Below the pieces are notes generated by a model. It saw only the letters and a program-made list of their open reading frames with translations. It made no database searches and was not told the DNA's origin. Position numbers and translations under genes: made by a program. From positions 10,716 through 74,715 of the forward strand of contig CAYRNR010000021.1 of NCBI GenBank assembly GCA_964425605.1: 64,000 nucleotides of DNA. The letters are read 5' to 3'. Positions 33,511-43,044 of the stretch are shown here, piece by piece. The DNA is from CAYRNR01 sp964425605. Lineage in GTDB: Bacteria; Myxococcota_A; UBA796; UBA9615; CAYRNR01. Numbering within the stretch: position 1 is the first letter of the stretch; every line of letters starts with the position of its first letter.

Positions 33511-34110
33511 CTAGGAAGGACCGGAGTCAGGCGCAACCAGCCCCGTGAACAGCGTGTCGAGCAGACACTCGGCGCCCTGGCCCAGGGCCTCGCGGCCCTC
33601 GAAGATGAAGCGCTCGTCCAGGCCGTGGATGGCGGCGAGCAGTGCGCCGCCGAGGACGTCGGGATCCACCTGACGGAAGCGGCCGCTGGCCATCCCCTCG
33701 CGCAACAACGCCACGATGAACCCGTGCTCGGCCTCCTCGAAGCGGGCGAGGTCCTCGTCGGCCATCGGCAGGAACTCGCGGGCGAAGTGCTGGGTGACCG
33801 AGTACAGGGACTTGACCTCGCGCAGGTGCTTGAAGCGGGCGCGGACGTAGCCGATGAGCCGCGCGTCCGGGGGCGCGTCCGCGTCGAGGGAGTCGATGAG
33901 CACCGCCTGGAAGCGCTCGATCTCGTTGGAGATCAGGGCGCGGAACACCTCCTCCTTGTTGGGGAAGTGGTAGTACAGGGTCGCCCGGCTGACGCCGGCC
34001 TCGGTGGCGATGTCCTCCAGGGTGGTCTTGCGGTAGCCGAACCTCGAGACCGCCGCGCGGGCGGCGTTGATCAGGTGCAGCTTCTTCTCGTCTCGCCGGT
34101 TCGTGCTCAT
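33511..34110 (-). CDS. TetR-family transcriptional regulator of the RND operon
   Basis: The 199-residue protein has an N-terminal TetR DNA-binding domain: LINAARAAVSRFGYRKTTLE, DIATEAGVSRATLYYHFPNK, EEVFRALI. A variable ligand-binding half follows. Its ATG overlaps the RND permease stop (ATGA at 34107-34110), so it is translated from the efflux operon it presumably represses. The inverted repeat at 38418-38434, between promoter and first gene, is the likely operator. Confidence 0.92.
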   Translation of the reverse strand: MSTNRRDEKKLHLINAARAAVSRFGYRKTTLEDIATEAGVSRATLYYHFPNKEEVFRALISNEIERFQAVLIDSLDADAPPDARLIGYVRARFKHLREVKSLYSVTQHFAREFLPMADEDLARFEEAEHGFIVALLREGMASGRFRQVDPDVLGGALLAAIHGLDERFIFEGREALGQGAECLLDTLFTGLVAPDSGPS

Positions 34111-37100
34111 GCCTTCACCCCATTCTCCCCTGACCCGCGCCGGCCCTTCAACCGCTCCCGGAAGCTCTCGATCCACAGGTAGACCACCGGCACCACGACC
34201 AGCGTCAGCAACGTCGACGCGATCAGGCCGCCGATGACCGGCAGGGCCATGGGCTGGCGGATCTCGCTGCCGGAGCCCGTCGAGATCGCCGCGGGCAGCA
34301 TGCCGAGGATCATCGCCAGCGACGTCATCAGGATGGGCCGCAGCCGCAGGTGCCCCGCCTCGAGCAGGGCGTCGGCGATGGTGGATCCCGCCTCGCGCAG
34401 CTGGTTGGTGCGGTCCACCAGCAAGATGGCGTTCTTGGTCACCAGCCCCATCAGCAGGATGATGCCCAGCATCGTGGGGATGCCCACCGGCCAGCCCATG
34501 AGGAACAGCGTCAGGAAAGCGCCCACCACGGCCAGGGGCAGCGACAGCATGATCGTGAACGGGTGCACGAAGCTGTCGAACTGGCTGGCGAGCACCGCGT
34601 AGATGAACAGGATCGCCAGCCCCAGGGCCAGCAGCAGGCTGCCCAGGGCGTCGCGCGCCCCCTCCACCTCGCCCAGGATCAGCAGGTCGACCCCGTCGGC
34701 CACGGGCAGCTCGTCGAGCATCCGCTGCACGTCCTGCTGCACGTCGCTCAGGGGCCGGTCGTCGATGTTGCAGCTGACCTTGAGGAACCGCCGGCGGTCG
34801 TGGCGTTCGATGGACGACGGCGCGGTCTCGTACTCCACGCGGGCCAGGTCGCGCAGGGCCACGGGGGTGCCCAGGCCGTAGGGATCGTCGAGGCGCGGCA
34901 GCGGGCTGATCAGCAGCAGGTGGGGCAGCAGATGGCGCGGGGTGCGGTCGGCCTCCCGCGCCCGCATGCGGATGTCGTAGCTGTTGTCCCCGTCGCGGAA
35001 CTTGCCCACCAGCTGTCCGGCCACGGCGATGCGGCTGGCGATACCGATCTGGCCGACGCCGATGCCCGCGCGGGCCGCCTTCTCGCGGTCCACATGGAGC
35101 TGCAGCTCCGGCCGTCCGGAGCGGTAGGTCGATCGGATCCCGGTGGTCCCGTCGATGCTCCTCAACCCCATCCGCACGTGGTTGGCCGCCTCCTGCAGGG
35201 CGCCAAGGTCCTCGCCGCGGATCTCCACCTCGATGGGGGCGCCGCCCGGGCCCCCCTCCATGATGGGCGGATCGGCCACGGTGATGGTCACGCCGGGGAG
35301 GTCCCTCAGGCGTATGCGCGCCTCGGCCTGGATGTCGTAGATGGACCGCTTGCGATCGCCCTTCTTGGCGGTGAACGCGGCCATCTCGATGCGGTCAGTC
35401 TCGCCGTCGGGCCCCACCACGGTGTAGATGTGGTGGACCTCTTCGATCTCCGAGACGAGGGCCTCGATACGGGCCGCCGCCTCCTCGGCCGCGGTCAGCG
35501 ACGTGAAGGGCGCCATCACCACCGAGACGCGGAACTCGCTGCGGTCGTACTTGGGGATGAACTCCGAGCCCACCACCGACAGCAGCAGCAAGCTGCCCAG
35601 GAACAGCACCAGGGACAGCGCCACGACGGTCTTGCCGTAGCTCAGCGCCACGGCCAGCAGGGAACGGTAGCGATCGTCGACCCACTCCCAGAAGCGGATC
35701 AGGCCGCGGGCCATCCGTCCCCGCGACTCGGGATCCACGACCTTGCTGACCCGCGCCGACAGCATCGGGTCCACGGTGAACGCGATGAACAGCGAGATGG
35801 ACACGGCGATGGCCACCGTGTAGCCGAACTCCTTGAAGAACTGGCCCACGAAGCCACCGACGAAGCCCACGGGGACGAACACCGCCAGGATGCTCAGGGT
35901 GGTCGCCAGCACCGCCAGCCCCACCTCGCGGGTGCCGCGGCTGGCGGCGACGAACGGGTTCTCGCCGCGCTCGAGGTGACGGTAGATCACCTCGCGCACC
36001 ACCACGGCGTCGTCGATGAGGATGCCGATGGCCAGGGACATCCCCAGCAGGCTCAGCGTGTTGAGCGAGAACCCGGCGAGCCACATGAAGAAGAACGTGG
36101 CGAACACCGAGGTGGGCAGGGCCGTGGCCGAGATCACCGTGGACCGCCAGTCCACCATGAACAGGTAGACCACCAGGATCGCCATCAGCGCGCCCACGAC
36201 CAGCGAGATCTTCATCTCGTGGAGCATGTCCCGCGCCATGATGGAGCCGTCGTAGACCGGCTCGATGACCACGCCCGGAGGCAGGTCGGCCTGGATCTCC
36301 TCCACCGCCTTCATCGAGCGATCGCACACCTCGACGGTGTTGCTGCCGCTCTCCTTGATCACGTCGAAGGTCACGGCGCGTCTGCCGTCCACGCGCGCCA
36401 GGGTGGTCCGGGTCGCGCGGCCGTCCACCACCTGGGCGATGTCCCGCAGGAAGATGGGCGACGGCAGGGGCTGCACGACGATGGAGCCGAGCTCGTCGAG
36501 GCTCTCGACCTGGCCGCGGGACCGCAGCCCGATGCGGGCAGCCCCCACCTCCATCTGACCGCCGGGGATGTCCACCGTGTCGTAGCCGACCTGCTGCACC
36601 ACCCGCATCAGCGGGATGCGCAGCTCCGCCATCTTGGGCAGGTCCAGCTCGATCTGGATCTCCCGCTCCTCGCCGCCCTTGATGTCCACGGCGCCGACAC
36701 CGCGCAGCTGCTCGATGCGGGGCTTGATGGTCTCCTCGGCGAGGGTGCGCGTCTCCAGCGACGAACGGTCCGAGGCCACGGCGAACGTCATCACCGGCAT
36801 GGCCGCGGGATCGATGCGCCGGTACATGGGCTCGTCCACGCCCTCGGGGAAGCTGGAGCGCAGGGCCGAGACGCGGTCGCGGAGCTCGTCGGCGGCCACG
36901 GCCAGGTCCACGTCCATGGCGAACATCACCACCACGATGCCGACGTTCTCGCGGGACATGGACTGGATGTCGTCGAGGCCGCCGATGCCGGCCACGGCGT
37001 CCTCGATGGGCCGGACGACCTCCTCCTCCACCTGGGATGGGCTGGCGCCCGGGTAGGGCACGACCACCGAGACGATGGGGAGGGACACCTCGGGGAAGAA

Positions 37101-37205
37101 GTCCACGGGCAGCCGCACCAGGGCGACCACGCCCATGACCATCAACATCACCGCCACCATGGTCGTGAAGACCGGGCGCCGGATGGCTAGATCACTGAGC
37201 CACAT
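34107..37205 (-). CDS. RND-family efflux permease
   Basis: The 1032-residue inner-membrane transporter starts MWLSDLAIRRPVFTTMVAVM. It has the duplicated six-helix and periplasmic-loop layout. The proton-relay Asp pair is in GILIDDAVVV (about residues 398-400). Further family marks are FFPEVSLPIVSVVVPYPGAS and QREAGSTI-like repeats near MGLVTKNAILLVD. It exports drugs or other hydrophobic compounds with the adaptor encoded upstream (14-base overlap). No TolC-type outer-membrane gene is in the operon, so an outside partner is needed. HAE1-type drug versus metal substrate cannot be settled. Confidence 0.95.
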   Translation of the reverse strand: MWLSDLAIRRPVFTTMVAVMLMVMGVVALVRLPVDFFPEVSLPIVSVVVPYPGASPSQVEEEVVRPIEDAVAGIGGLDDIQSMSRENVGIVVVMFAMDVDLAVAADELRDRVSALRSSFPEGVDEPMYRRIDPAAMPVMTFAVASDRSSLETRTLAEETIKPRIEQLRGVGAVDIKGGEEREIQIELDLPKMAELRIPLMRVVQQVGYDTVDIPGGQMEVGAARIGLRSRGQVESLDELGSIVVQPLPSPIFLRDIAQVVDGRATRTTLARVDGRRAVTFDVIKESGSNTVEVCDRSMKAVEEIQADLPPGVVIEPVYDGSIMARDMLHEMKISLVVGALMAILVVYLFMVDWRSTVISATALPTSVFATFFFMWLAGFSLNTLSLLGMSLAIGILIDDAVVVREVIYRHLERGENPFVAASRGTREVGLAVLATTLSILAVFVPVGFVGGFVGQFFKEFGYTVAIAVSISLFIAFTVDPMLSARVSKVVDPESRGRMARGLIRFWEWVDDRYRSLLAVALSYGKTVVALSLVLFLGSLLLLSVVGSEFIPKYDRSEFRVSVVMAPFTSLTAAEEAAARIEALVSEIEEVHHIYTVVGPDGETDRIEMAAFTAKKGDRKRSIYDIQAEARIRLRDLPGVTITVADPPIMEGGPGGAPIEVEIRGEDLGALQEAANHVRMGLRSIDGTTGIRSTYRSGRPELQLHVDREKAARAGIGVGQIGIASRIAVAGQLVGKFRDGDNSYDIRMRAREADRTPRHLLPHLLLISPLPRLDDPYGLGTPVALRDLARVEYETAPSSIERHDRRRFLKVSCNIDDRPLSDVQQDVQRMLDELPVADGVDLLILGEVEGARDALGSLLLALGLAILFIYAVLASQFDSFVHPFTIMLSLPLAVVGAFLTLFLMGWPVGIPTMLGIILLMGLVTKNAILLVDRTNQLREAGSTIADALLEAGHLRLRPILMTSLAMILGMLPAAISTGSGSEIRQPMALPVIGGLIASTLLTLVVVPVVYLWIESFRERLKGRRGSGENGVKA

Positions 37206-38373
37206 CCGCGATCGGGCCCCCGTCGCTGACCGTGGTCACCGGTTCGCCCTCGGCCAGGTGCTCGGCGCCGGGCACGATCACCAGCTCGCCCTCGATCAGC
37301 CCCTCCACGGACAACGTCTGGTGGGACTCGCCGAGGATCGTCACCGCGCGTTCGCGCACCACGCCGCCCGCCGCGACCTGGACCCAGCTGGTGTCCACGG
37401 TCCTGTGCACGACCTCCTGGGGCAGCACCAGGGCGTCGGCGTCCGTGGCCACGACGATCTCACCGCGGGCGAAGAGGTTGCCGGTGATGGCGCCGTCGGG
37501 GTTGGGCACGCGGATCTCCACCGGCGCGCGGCGGGTCCACGAGTCCAGGGAGGGAGACACGGCCGTGACCACGCCGGTGATGGTGAGATCGGGCAGCGCG
37601 TCGGTCCACAGGCGGACCACCTGACCCGTCTTCACCCACGGCTGATCCAGGTCGCCCACCTCACACTGGACGCGCAGCTCGTCCGAGGCGTCGATGTGGA
37701 AGGCCGGGTACTCGCTGCCCACCATGCTGCCCAGATCCGCCTGGACCTTGGACACGACCCCCGACAGGGGGGCGCGCATGGTCGCGTTGTGCACCATCTG
37801 ATCGGCCAGGTCCCGCTGGATCTCGGCCAGATCCCGTTGCGTGCGCGCCGAGTCCACCTGTAGCGACGCCTCGTCGAACGCCTGCTCGCTCAGCCCCAGC
37901 GAACCGGACCGCTCCCGCACCCGGTCCAGCCGCTCGAAGCTGCGCTGGGCCATGTCCACGGCGTCCTCGGCCATCTGCAGCCCCACCTCGGCCTGCTGGG
38001 CCTGGAGCCCGTACTCGGTGGACTCCACCGTCGCCAGGGGGTCCCCCTTCTCCACCCGGTCGCCGAGCCCCGCGTACACCGCGACGACCTTGCCACCGAG
38101 CTTGGGGAACACGTCCACCGAATGCTCCGGCGCCAGGGTCCCGGAGATCGGGATCGTGCGCTCGAACGTGGACGGATTCATCTGGATCACCTCCACCAGC
38201 GTGGGGGGGATCTCCACATCGGGCGGCGGCCGCAGCCGGAAGTACAGGGACTGGCCCACGCGGAAGCAGAAGCCCAGGGCGAGGACGCCGCCCACGGCGA
38301 CGAGAACCCAGAACACGGCGGAGCGTTTGCGGGAGGAGGGCCCGAGAGGGTCGAAACCCAGGGGCGGATTCAT
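37192..38373 (-). CDS. RND efflux periplasmic adaptor (membrane fusion protein)
   Basis: The 393-residue protein has one N-terminal membrane helix (residues about 18-38, no lipobox). The lipoyl/barrel-sandwich half-motif is IPISGTLAPEHSVDVFPKLG, followed by a coiled-coil hairpin (residues about 105-190; LQAQQAEVGLQMAEDAVDMA). The second half-motif is RAPLSGVVSKVQADLGSMVG. A beta-barrel and membrane-proximal domain complete it. It bridges the permease to an outer-membrane channel. It is first gene of a three-gene operon; CCGGAGGAAACC precedes ATG 38373. Confidence 0.93.
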   Translation of the reverse strand: MNPPLGFDPLGPSSRKRSAVFWVLVAVGGVLALGFCFRVGQSLYFRLRPPPDVEIPPTLVEVIQMNPSTFERTIPISGTLAPEHSVDVFPKLGGKVVAVYAGLGDRVEKGDPLATVESTEYGLQAQQAEVGLQMAEDAVDMAQRSFERLDRVRERSGSLGLSEQAFDEASLQVDSARTQRDLAEIQRDLADQMVHNATMRAPLSGVVSKVQADLGSMVGSEYPAFHIDASDELRVQCEVGDLDQPWVKTGQVVRLWTDALPDLTITGVVTAVSPSLDSWTRRAPVEIRVPNPDGAITGNLFARGEIVVATDADALVLPQEVVHRTVDTSWVQVAAGGVVRERAVTILGESHQTLSVEGLIEGELVIVPGAEHLAEGEPVTTVSDGGPIADVAQ

Positions 38374-38417
38374 GGTTTCCTCCGGGGGAACAGCGAGCGG
38401 GCGGCGACAGCGGGAGG

Positions 38418-38473
38418 TTGTACTTTTCTTACAAACTTTCCAGAAATGTATGAATCGTCATGCTGTCTGTCAA
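38418..38473 (-). promoter_or_regulatory. RND operon promoter with TetR-type operator
   Basis: On the minus strand a perfect TTGACA (38473-38468), a 17-base spacer and TACATT (38450-38445) form a sigma-70 promoter. The inverted repeat TTGTA-N7-TACAA (38434-38418) sits just downstream, over the expected transcription start and early leader. A TetR-family regulator is encoded in the operon, making this its probable autoregulated operator. Confidence 0.7.
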
Positions 38474-38485
38474 GGCTGGGCGCGG

Positions 38486-38499
38486 ATCGGGCGCCCGAT
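38486..38499. repeat. Perfect 14-base palindrome ATCGGGCGCCCGAT
   Basis: It lies between the DUF4340 gene stop (38508) and the RND promoter. It could be the stem of a terminator for the ABC operon, though no T-run follows. It could also be a protein-binding site just upstream of the -35 box. Confidence 0.5.
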
Positions 38500-38507
38500 T
38501 GCCCGGT

Positions 38508-39461
38508 TCAGGGCTCGCGCAGGAGCGAGTCGATGGCGCTGGTGGACATCGTCCAGACGAGGCCGCTGCCCTCGACGGTCACGTACCGTTCGTCGCGCTG
38601 GCGGTCGTCCTCGGGGTCGTCCTCGACGGCGTCGCCCACGAGGAGGGTGCGGGTGCCGCCGTCAGCGACGGCCGTCGCGCTGGAGTCCGGGTCGGAGAGT
38701 CCGAACCCCTCCAGGGGCTGGCGCCCGACCAGGGCCGCGGCGCGGGCGCGGGCGAACGTGTGGGCCTTTCCGGTGACCTGGCGCTCCTCGGGGGGCTCGG
38801 CGCGGGGTGGATCCCAGCTCCAGGGATCGTCGGGGGTGGCTCGGACCGCCGACCAGGCCCCATCCGCGCTCATGCTCGTCACGGCGTCGGCCTCCACGCC
38901 GAACAGGTGCAGGTCTAGGAAGTAGTCGGGATCCAGGGGGCGATCGCCGTGCCCGTGGATGCCCAGGGCCGAATGCAAGCCGGCGTGGGCCAGCCAGGCG
39001 CGATCGTCGCCGTCGGGCCGCACGAAGCTGCGGTTGGTGCGCGGCCCCTTCTTGCCCACGAGCAGGTGGAGGATCTCCGCGCCAGCTCCGTCGGTGAAGA
39101 TCAGGTGGGTCACCCCGTCGCCGGCGAGCTGGAACTCCTCGAGCAGGGCCGCGTCGTGGGCCCGCTCCTCCGCCACCAACCCGTCGATGGCGTCGAGGAG
39201 GCGCTGGACGTGGTCGGCGTTGACCGGGGCGTCGTCGCGGCTGGTGAGGTTCCACGCTCCGTCCCGCAGCTGGAGCCGGCCGCTCTCCCCCTCGCGGCCC
39301 TCGCGGCGGATCTCGATGCCGGCGATCACCTTCAGCGTGCCCTCCGGGACGAGCACCTGGGGTCCTGTGCCGCCGGTGTCCACGGGTCGGCGCTGCCACA
39401 GGGCGATGGCGGCCAGCACGACCAGCGCGACGACACAGGCGAGGGTCTGGGTACGGGTCAT
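38508..39461 (-). CDS. DUF4340-domain protein of a Gld-type ABC operon
   Basis: The 317-residue protein has an N-terminal membrane helix (LACVVALVVLAAIALWQ) and a long beta-rich domain typical of DUF4340 (LRDGAWNLTSRDDAPVNADH, VQRLLDAIDGLVAEE, and ETF-like repeats). DUF4340 genes commonly sit after gldF/gldG-type genes. ATGA overlap (39458-39461) couples it to the fused permease gene upstream. It is likely an accessory subunit on the outer face of the inner membrane; the exact job is unknown. Confidence 0.8.
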   Translation of the reverse strand: MTRTQTLACVVALVVLAAIALWQRRPVDTGGTGPQVLVPEGTLKVIAGIEIRREGREGESGRLQLRDGAWNLTSRDDAPVNADHVQRLLDAIDGLVAEERAHDAALLEEFQLAGDGVTHLIFTDGAGAEILHLLVGKKGPRTNRSFVRPDGDDRAWLAHAGLHSALGIHGHGDRPLDPDYFLDLHLFGVEADAVTSMSADGAWSAVRATPDDPWSWDPPRAEPPEERQVTGKAHTFARARAAALVGRQPLEGFGLSDPDSSATAVADGGTRTLLVGDAVEDDPEDDRQRDERYVTVEGSGLVWTMSTSAIDSLLREP

Positions 39462-41992
39462 GAGCTCCCCTCGCCTCTCCTGGCCGGGGAGCTCCGGTAG
39501 CGCTCCTTGGCCCGCTGGACCGACAGCACGCGCACGAGCCCCAGCAGCGCGATGAGCAGCGGCGCGGCCCCCACCACCGCCACACGGTGGGCGGTCCGGA
39601 CGCGGGCCGAGACCCGCTCGATGCGGCGGTCCACCGGCTGCTTGCCGCGGATGCTCACCAGGGTGTCGCCCAGGGCGAGGGAGTCGATGGCGTTGAGCAC
39701 GAAGCGCCCGTTGTCCGCCGAGGTGATGAACCGATCGCGCAGCAGCTGGTCGCAGCCGATCACCATCATCCGGGTGGGCACCGCCTCGCCGGACATCTCG
39801 GGGAGCGCCTCGCCCGGCTCGCCAGCGGTCCAGCCGGGGACGTGCATCGTCCCGAAGGCGTCGGGGAAGGTGCCCTCCAGCAGCACCGCCAGGGTCTGGG
39901 GGCCGTCGAAGGTCTCGGGGGGCTGCACGTCGTTGTTGACGAGGTTGCCCACGTGCGCGGGCACCAGCCAGCTCTCGGCGCTGGAGTGCAGCAGCTCGGT
40001 GGCCGTCAGCCCGGCGGCCTCGGCGCGCCCGGTGTCCACGTGCAGCGGGCTGGCCCACATCATCAGCAGCCGGCCCAGGCGGTTGGTCACGGCCACGGCG
40101 TCGTTCATGCCGCTCGCCGGGACCAGGATGTGGGTGTCCATCTCCACCGGCGCGGGCCGCTGGGCCTGCTGGGCCATCATCGACGTGCCCACGATGGTGA
40201 TCGCCTCGGAGCTGCGGTCCATCAGCCACTCCTGGCCCAGGGGCGTCCCGCAGGCCGTGAGCAGCCGATCCACGCCGGTCCCGGTGAGCTCGGCGCTGAC
40301 CTTGTAGCGGCCGCGGAACGGGCGGTAGACGAACGAGTAGCGCTGGGTGGCCAGCAGCACGGGCTGACCGCGGCGCAGGGCCGCGTTGAGCTCGTAGACC
40401 TGCCGCTCGCTCCACTGGTCGGGCGACGGCACGATGATCAGGTCCGCGTCGTCGGGCAGCGGGCGGTCCTCGCCGAACCGCTCGAGCCGGTGGACCTGGA
40501 ACTCCAGCCGCTTCAGCGCCTTTTGCAGGGTCGAGTAGTGATCGGTCCGGCGGTCCGGCACGGGCTTGCCCATGTCGCGGTACACCTTGGCCAGGGCCGG
40601 CTCCACGGGCTGCCGCTCCACCGGCGCCACCAGGGCCACCTTGGGCTTGCCCAGCCGCTGCAGCCGGTCCACCCGCATCATCACCTCGTACTCGAGCACG
40701 GGCAGCATGGCGGGCCGGATACGCGGGATCACCTGCTCGGCGCGGTCCTTGTAGGACAGCACCAGCGCGCTGTAGACGAGCGCCACGCCGAAGCCGTCCG
40801 CCTCCACGCTGCGCACCTCGAAGGGTCGCACGCCGTCCTTGAGCAGCCGCTCGGCCAGCTCCTCCTCCTCGGACAGCGAATCGACGTCCGGCGGCTCCAC
40901 GTCGTCCTCGCTGACGGCCGGGAGCTTCTCCTGCTCCTCGGCTCGCAGGGCCTGCGGATCGATGACCACCACCGAGGTCTGGAGCCGCCCTCCGGCCACG
41001 CGGCCGAGCTCCTCGAGGAGGTCCTCGACGTCGCGCCGCAGGGTCTTCATGCCCGCGGGCATCCGGTCCTGGGGCGACACGTACAGGGTGGCCCGCAGCG
41101 GCGCGTCGAGCTTCGAGAGCATCTCCCGCGACGCCGGCGAGACCGTGTACAGGCGGTCCTCGGTCAGGTCGAAGCGGCCCAGGCCGACGGGCTCGATCAC
41201 CATCATCGCCAGGAGCCACAGCGGCAGCAGCAGCACCAGCGCGCGGGCCATGGCGCGCCCGGCGCGCGGCTGCATCCGGACCTTGATCCAGATGCCGTCC
41301 AGGGTCAGGAAGGTGCCGGTCCCGAGGGCGAAGTAGAGCAGGTCCCGGGTGTCGATCACGCCGCGCTCGATGGCCTCGAACCGCACGGCCAGGCCCACGT
41401 AGCGGCGCAGGAAGCTGCCCAGGTCGCCGGTCCACGCGTCCAGCTGCAGCGCGATGAGGTCCGTGCCCAGCAGGTACAGGGCAAACGACAGCAAGAACGC
41501 CAGGATGAACGCCACGACCTGGTCGCGGCACAGGCCGCTCGCGAACAGCCCCAGGGCCAGGTAGAAGCAGCCCAGGACCAGGGCGCCGAGGTAGCCGCCC
41601 ACCACCGGGCCGGGGTCCAGATCGCCCAGCAGCGACACGGAGACCACCGCGGGCAAGGTGGTGGCGAGGGCCAGGGTCAGGAAGGCCACGCCGGCGAGGA
41701 ACTTGCCCAGGACCACCCAGCGCGCCGGGATGGGCAGGGTCAGCAGCAGCTCGCTGGTGCCCTGGCGGTGATCCTCGGCCCACAGGCGCATGGTGATGGC
41801 GGGCACGAACACCACCATCACCTGGGGGAACAGGCCGAACAGACCGCGCAGATCCGCGCGCTCCGCGAGGAAGAAGCTGCCGGTGAACAGCGAGCAGGTG
41901 ATCACCGAGAACACCAGCAGGAACACGAAGCCGATGGGCGAGTCCAGGTAGGCCCGCAGCTCCCGCCGGAAGATGGTGCTCAGGCCGCTCAC
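39458..41992 (-). CDS. ABC-2 permease fused to GldG-like auxiliary protein
   Basis: This single frame of 844 residues starts at GTG 41992 (GTGA overlap with the ATPase gene). Residues 1-240 are a six-helix ABC-2 permease (IFRRELRAYLDSPIGFVFLL, LWAEDHRQGTSELLLTLPI), as in GldF. From about residue 270 a membrane helix leads into a GldG/ABC_transp_aux periplasmic domain (FDLTEDRLYTVSPASREMLS, APLRATLYVSPQ, DADLIIVPSPDQWSERQVYE). It ends with a membrane helix (VAVVGAAPLLIALLGLVRVL). In Bacteroidota gldF and gldG are separate genes. Substrate unknown; envelope or motility-related export is possible. Confidence 0.87.
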   Translation of the reverse strand: MSGLSTIFRRELRAYLDSPIGFVFLLVFSVITCSLFTGSFFLAERADLRGLFGLFPQVMVVFVPAITMRLWAEDHRQGTSELLLTLPIPARWVVLGKFLAGVAFLTLALATTLPAVVSVSLLGDLDPGPVVGGYLGALVLGCFYLALGLFASGLCRDQVVAFILAFLLSFALYLLGTDLIALQLDAWTGDLGSFLRRYVGLAVRFEAIERGVIDTRDLLYFALGTGTFLTLDGIWIKVRMQPRAGRAMARALVLLLPLWLLAMMVIEPVGLGRFDLTEDRLYTVSPASREMLSKLDAPLRATLYVSPQDRMPAGMKTLRRDVEDLLEELGRVAGGRLQTSVVVIDPQALRAEEQEKLPAVSEDDVEPPDVDSLSEEEELAERLLKDGVRPFEVRSVEADGFGVALVYSALVLSYKDRAEQVIPRIRPAMLPVLEYEVMMRVDRLQRLGKPKVALVAPVERQPVEPALAKVYRDMGKPVPDRRTDHYSTLQKALKRLEFQVHRLERFGEDRPLPDDADLIIVPSPDQWSERQVYELNAALRRGQPVLLATQRYSFVYRPFRGRYKVSAELTGTGVDRLLTACGTPLGQEWLMDRSSEAITIVGTSMMAQQAQRPAPVEMDTHILVPASGMNDAVAVTNRLGRLLMMWASPLHVDTGRAEAAGLTATELLHSSAESWLVPAHVGNLVNNDVQPPETFDGPQTLAVLLEGTFPDAFGTMHVPGWTAGEPGEALPEMSGEAVPTRMMVIGCDQLLRDRFITSADNGRFVLNAIDSLALGDTLVSIRGKQPVDRRIERVSARVRTAHRVAVVGAAPLLIALLGLVRVLSVQRAKERYRSSPARRGEGSS

Positions 41993-42918
41993 CGGGGGTC
42001 CTCCTGGCCTCGTGTCAGGGCCATGAAGGTCTCCTCGAGCGAGAACCGCTCCTCGCGCAGCTCCGTGAGGGGCTGGCCCGCCAGCGCCGCGCCGACCTGC
42101 GCCCGCAGGTCGCTGCCCACCGGGCCGGTGACCTCGAAGCGCGCCCGGTCCCCGTCCGACTCGAGCGCCTCCATCGTATCCAGGCCGTCGATCCCCTCGA
42201 GGGTGGCGCGGATCTCGCCGGCGGCTGCCGCCACCTCCACCACCACGCGCTCGCAGTCCCGCGCCCGCCGCTCGAGTTCGGGCAGGGGACCGTCGGCCAC
42301 GATGCGACCGCGGTGGATGATGATCGCCCGATCGGTCACCACCTCCGCCTCCCCAAGCACGTGGGTGGACAGCAAGATGGTCTTGGAGCCGGCGAGGCTG
42401 CGCACCAGGTCGCGGATGACCTGGACCTGGAACGGATCCAGCCCCGCGGTGGGTTCGTCGAGGATCAGCACGTCCGGGTCGTGGACCAGCGCCTGGGCCA
42501 GCCCGACGCGCTGCCGATACCCGCGCGAGAGCTCCCGGATGTGCTTGAGGAACACCCCGTCGAGCCCGCAGGCGTCCACCACCCAGTCGATGCGGGTGGG
42601 GTCCTGGACCTGCCGGGCGCGGGCGACGAAGCGCAGGAAGTCGCGCACCTGCATGTCCGGGTACAGGGGGGCGACCTCCGGGAGATACCCCACCTTCCGA
42701 CGCACCTCCAGGGGGTGGGCCAGGGCGTCGATGCCGTCCACCTCCACAGCGCCCGCTTCGGGCGTGAGGTAGGTGGTGATGATCCGCATGGAGGTGGTCT
42801 TGCCTGCGCCGTTGGGCCCCAGCAAGCCGACGATCTCGCCCTTGCGGAGCTCGAAGGACGCCGCGTCCAGGGCCTTGACGGGCCCGTATCGCATCGTCAC
42901 GTCGCACAATCGAATCAC
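41989..42918 (-). CDS. ABC transporter ATPase, GldA-like
   Basis: The 309-residue protein has Walker A GLLGPNGAGKTTS (Lys40), signature LSRGYRQRVGLAQAL, Walker B VLILDEPTAGLDP and switch His in LLSTHVLGEAE. A C-terminal extension (residues about 215-309) has the family's regulatory domain. It powers the fused permease encoded next. GTG 42918 follows GGGGGAAACC. The three genes 42918 to 38508 form one overlapping operon. Confidence 0.94.
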   Translation of the reverse strand: MIRLCDVTMRYGPVKALDAASFELRKGEIVGLLGPNGAGKTTSMRIITTYLTPEAGAVEVDGIDALAHPLEVRRKVGYLPEVAPLYPDMQVRDFLRFVARARQVQDPTRIDWVVDACGLDGVFLKHIRELSRGYRQRVGLAQALVHDPDVLILDEPTAGLDPFQVQVIRDLVRSLAGSKTILLSTHVLGEAEVVTDRAIIIHRGRIVADGPLPELERRARDCERVVVEVAAAAGEIRATLEGIDGLDTMEALESDGDRARFEVTGPVGSDLRAQVGAALAGQPLTELREERFSLEETFMALTRGQEDPR

Positions 42919-43006
42919 GTCGGTTTCCCCCGATCGGATGATCAGCGCCGGAGGATAGTCTGTTCCCGCGAGCGTGTCACGCGTGCGCCTGCGTCCAAAT
43001 CAGTCC

Positions 43007-43035
43007 TTGAGACGCGCACGCGGTTTCTCTATGCT
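43007..43035 (+). promoter_or_regulatory. Candidate sigma-70 promoter of the large exported protein gene
   Basis: TTGAGA (43007-43012), a 17-base spacer and TATGCT (43030-43035) lie in the 166-base divergent gap, 50 bases before the ATG at 43085. Confidence 0.5.
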
Positions 43036-43044
43036 CGCCGCAGA

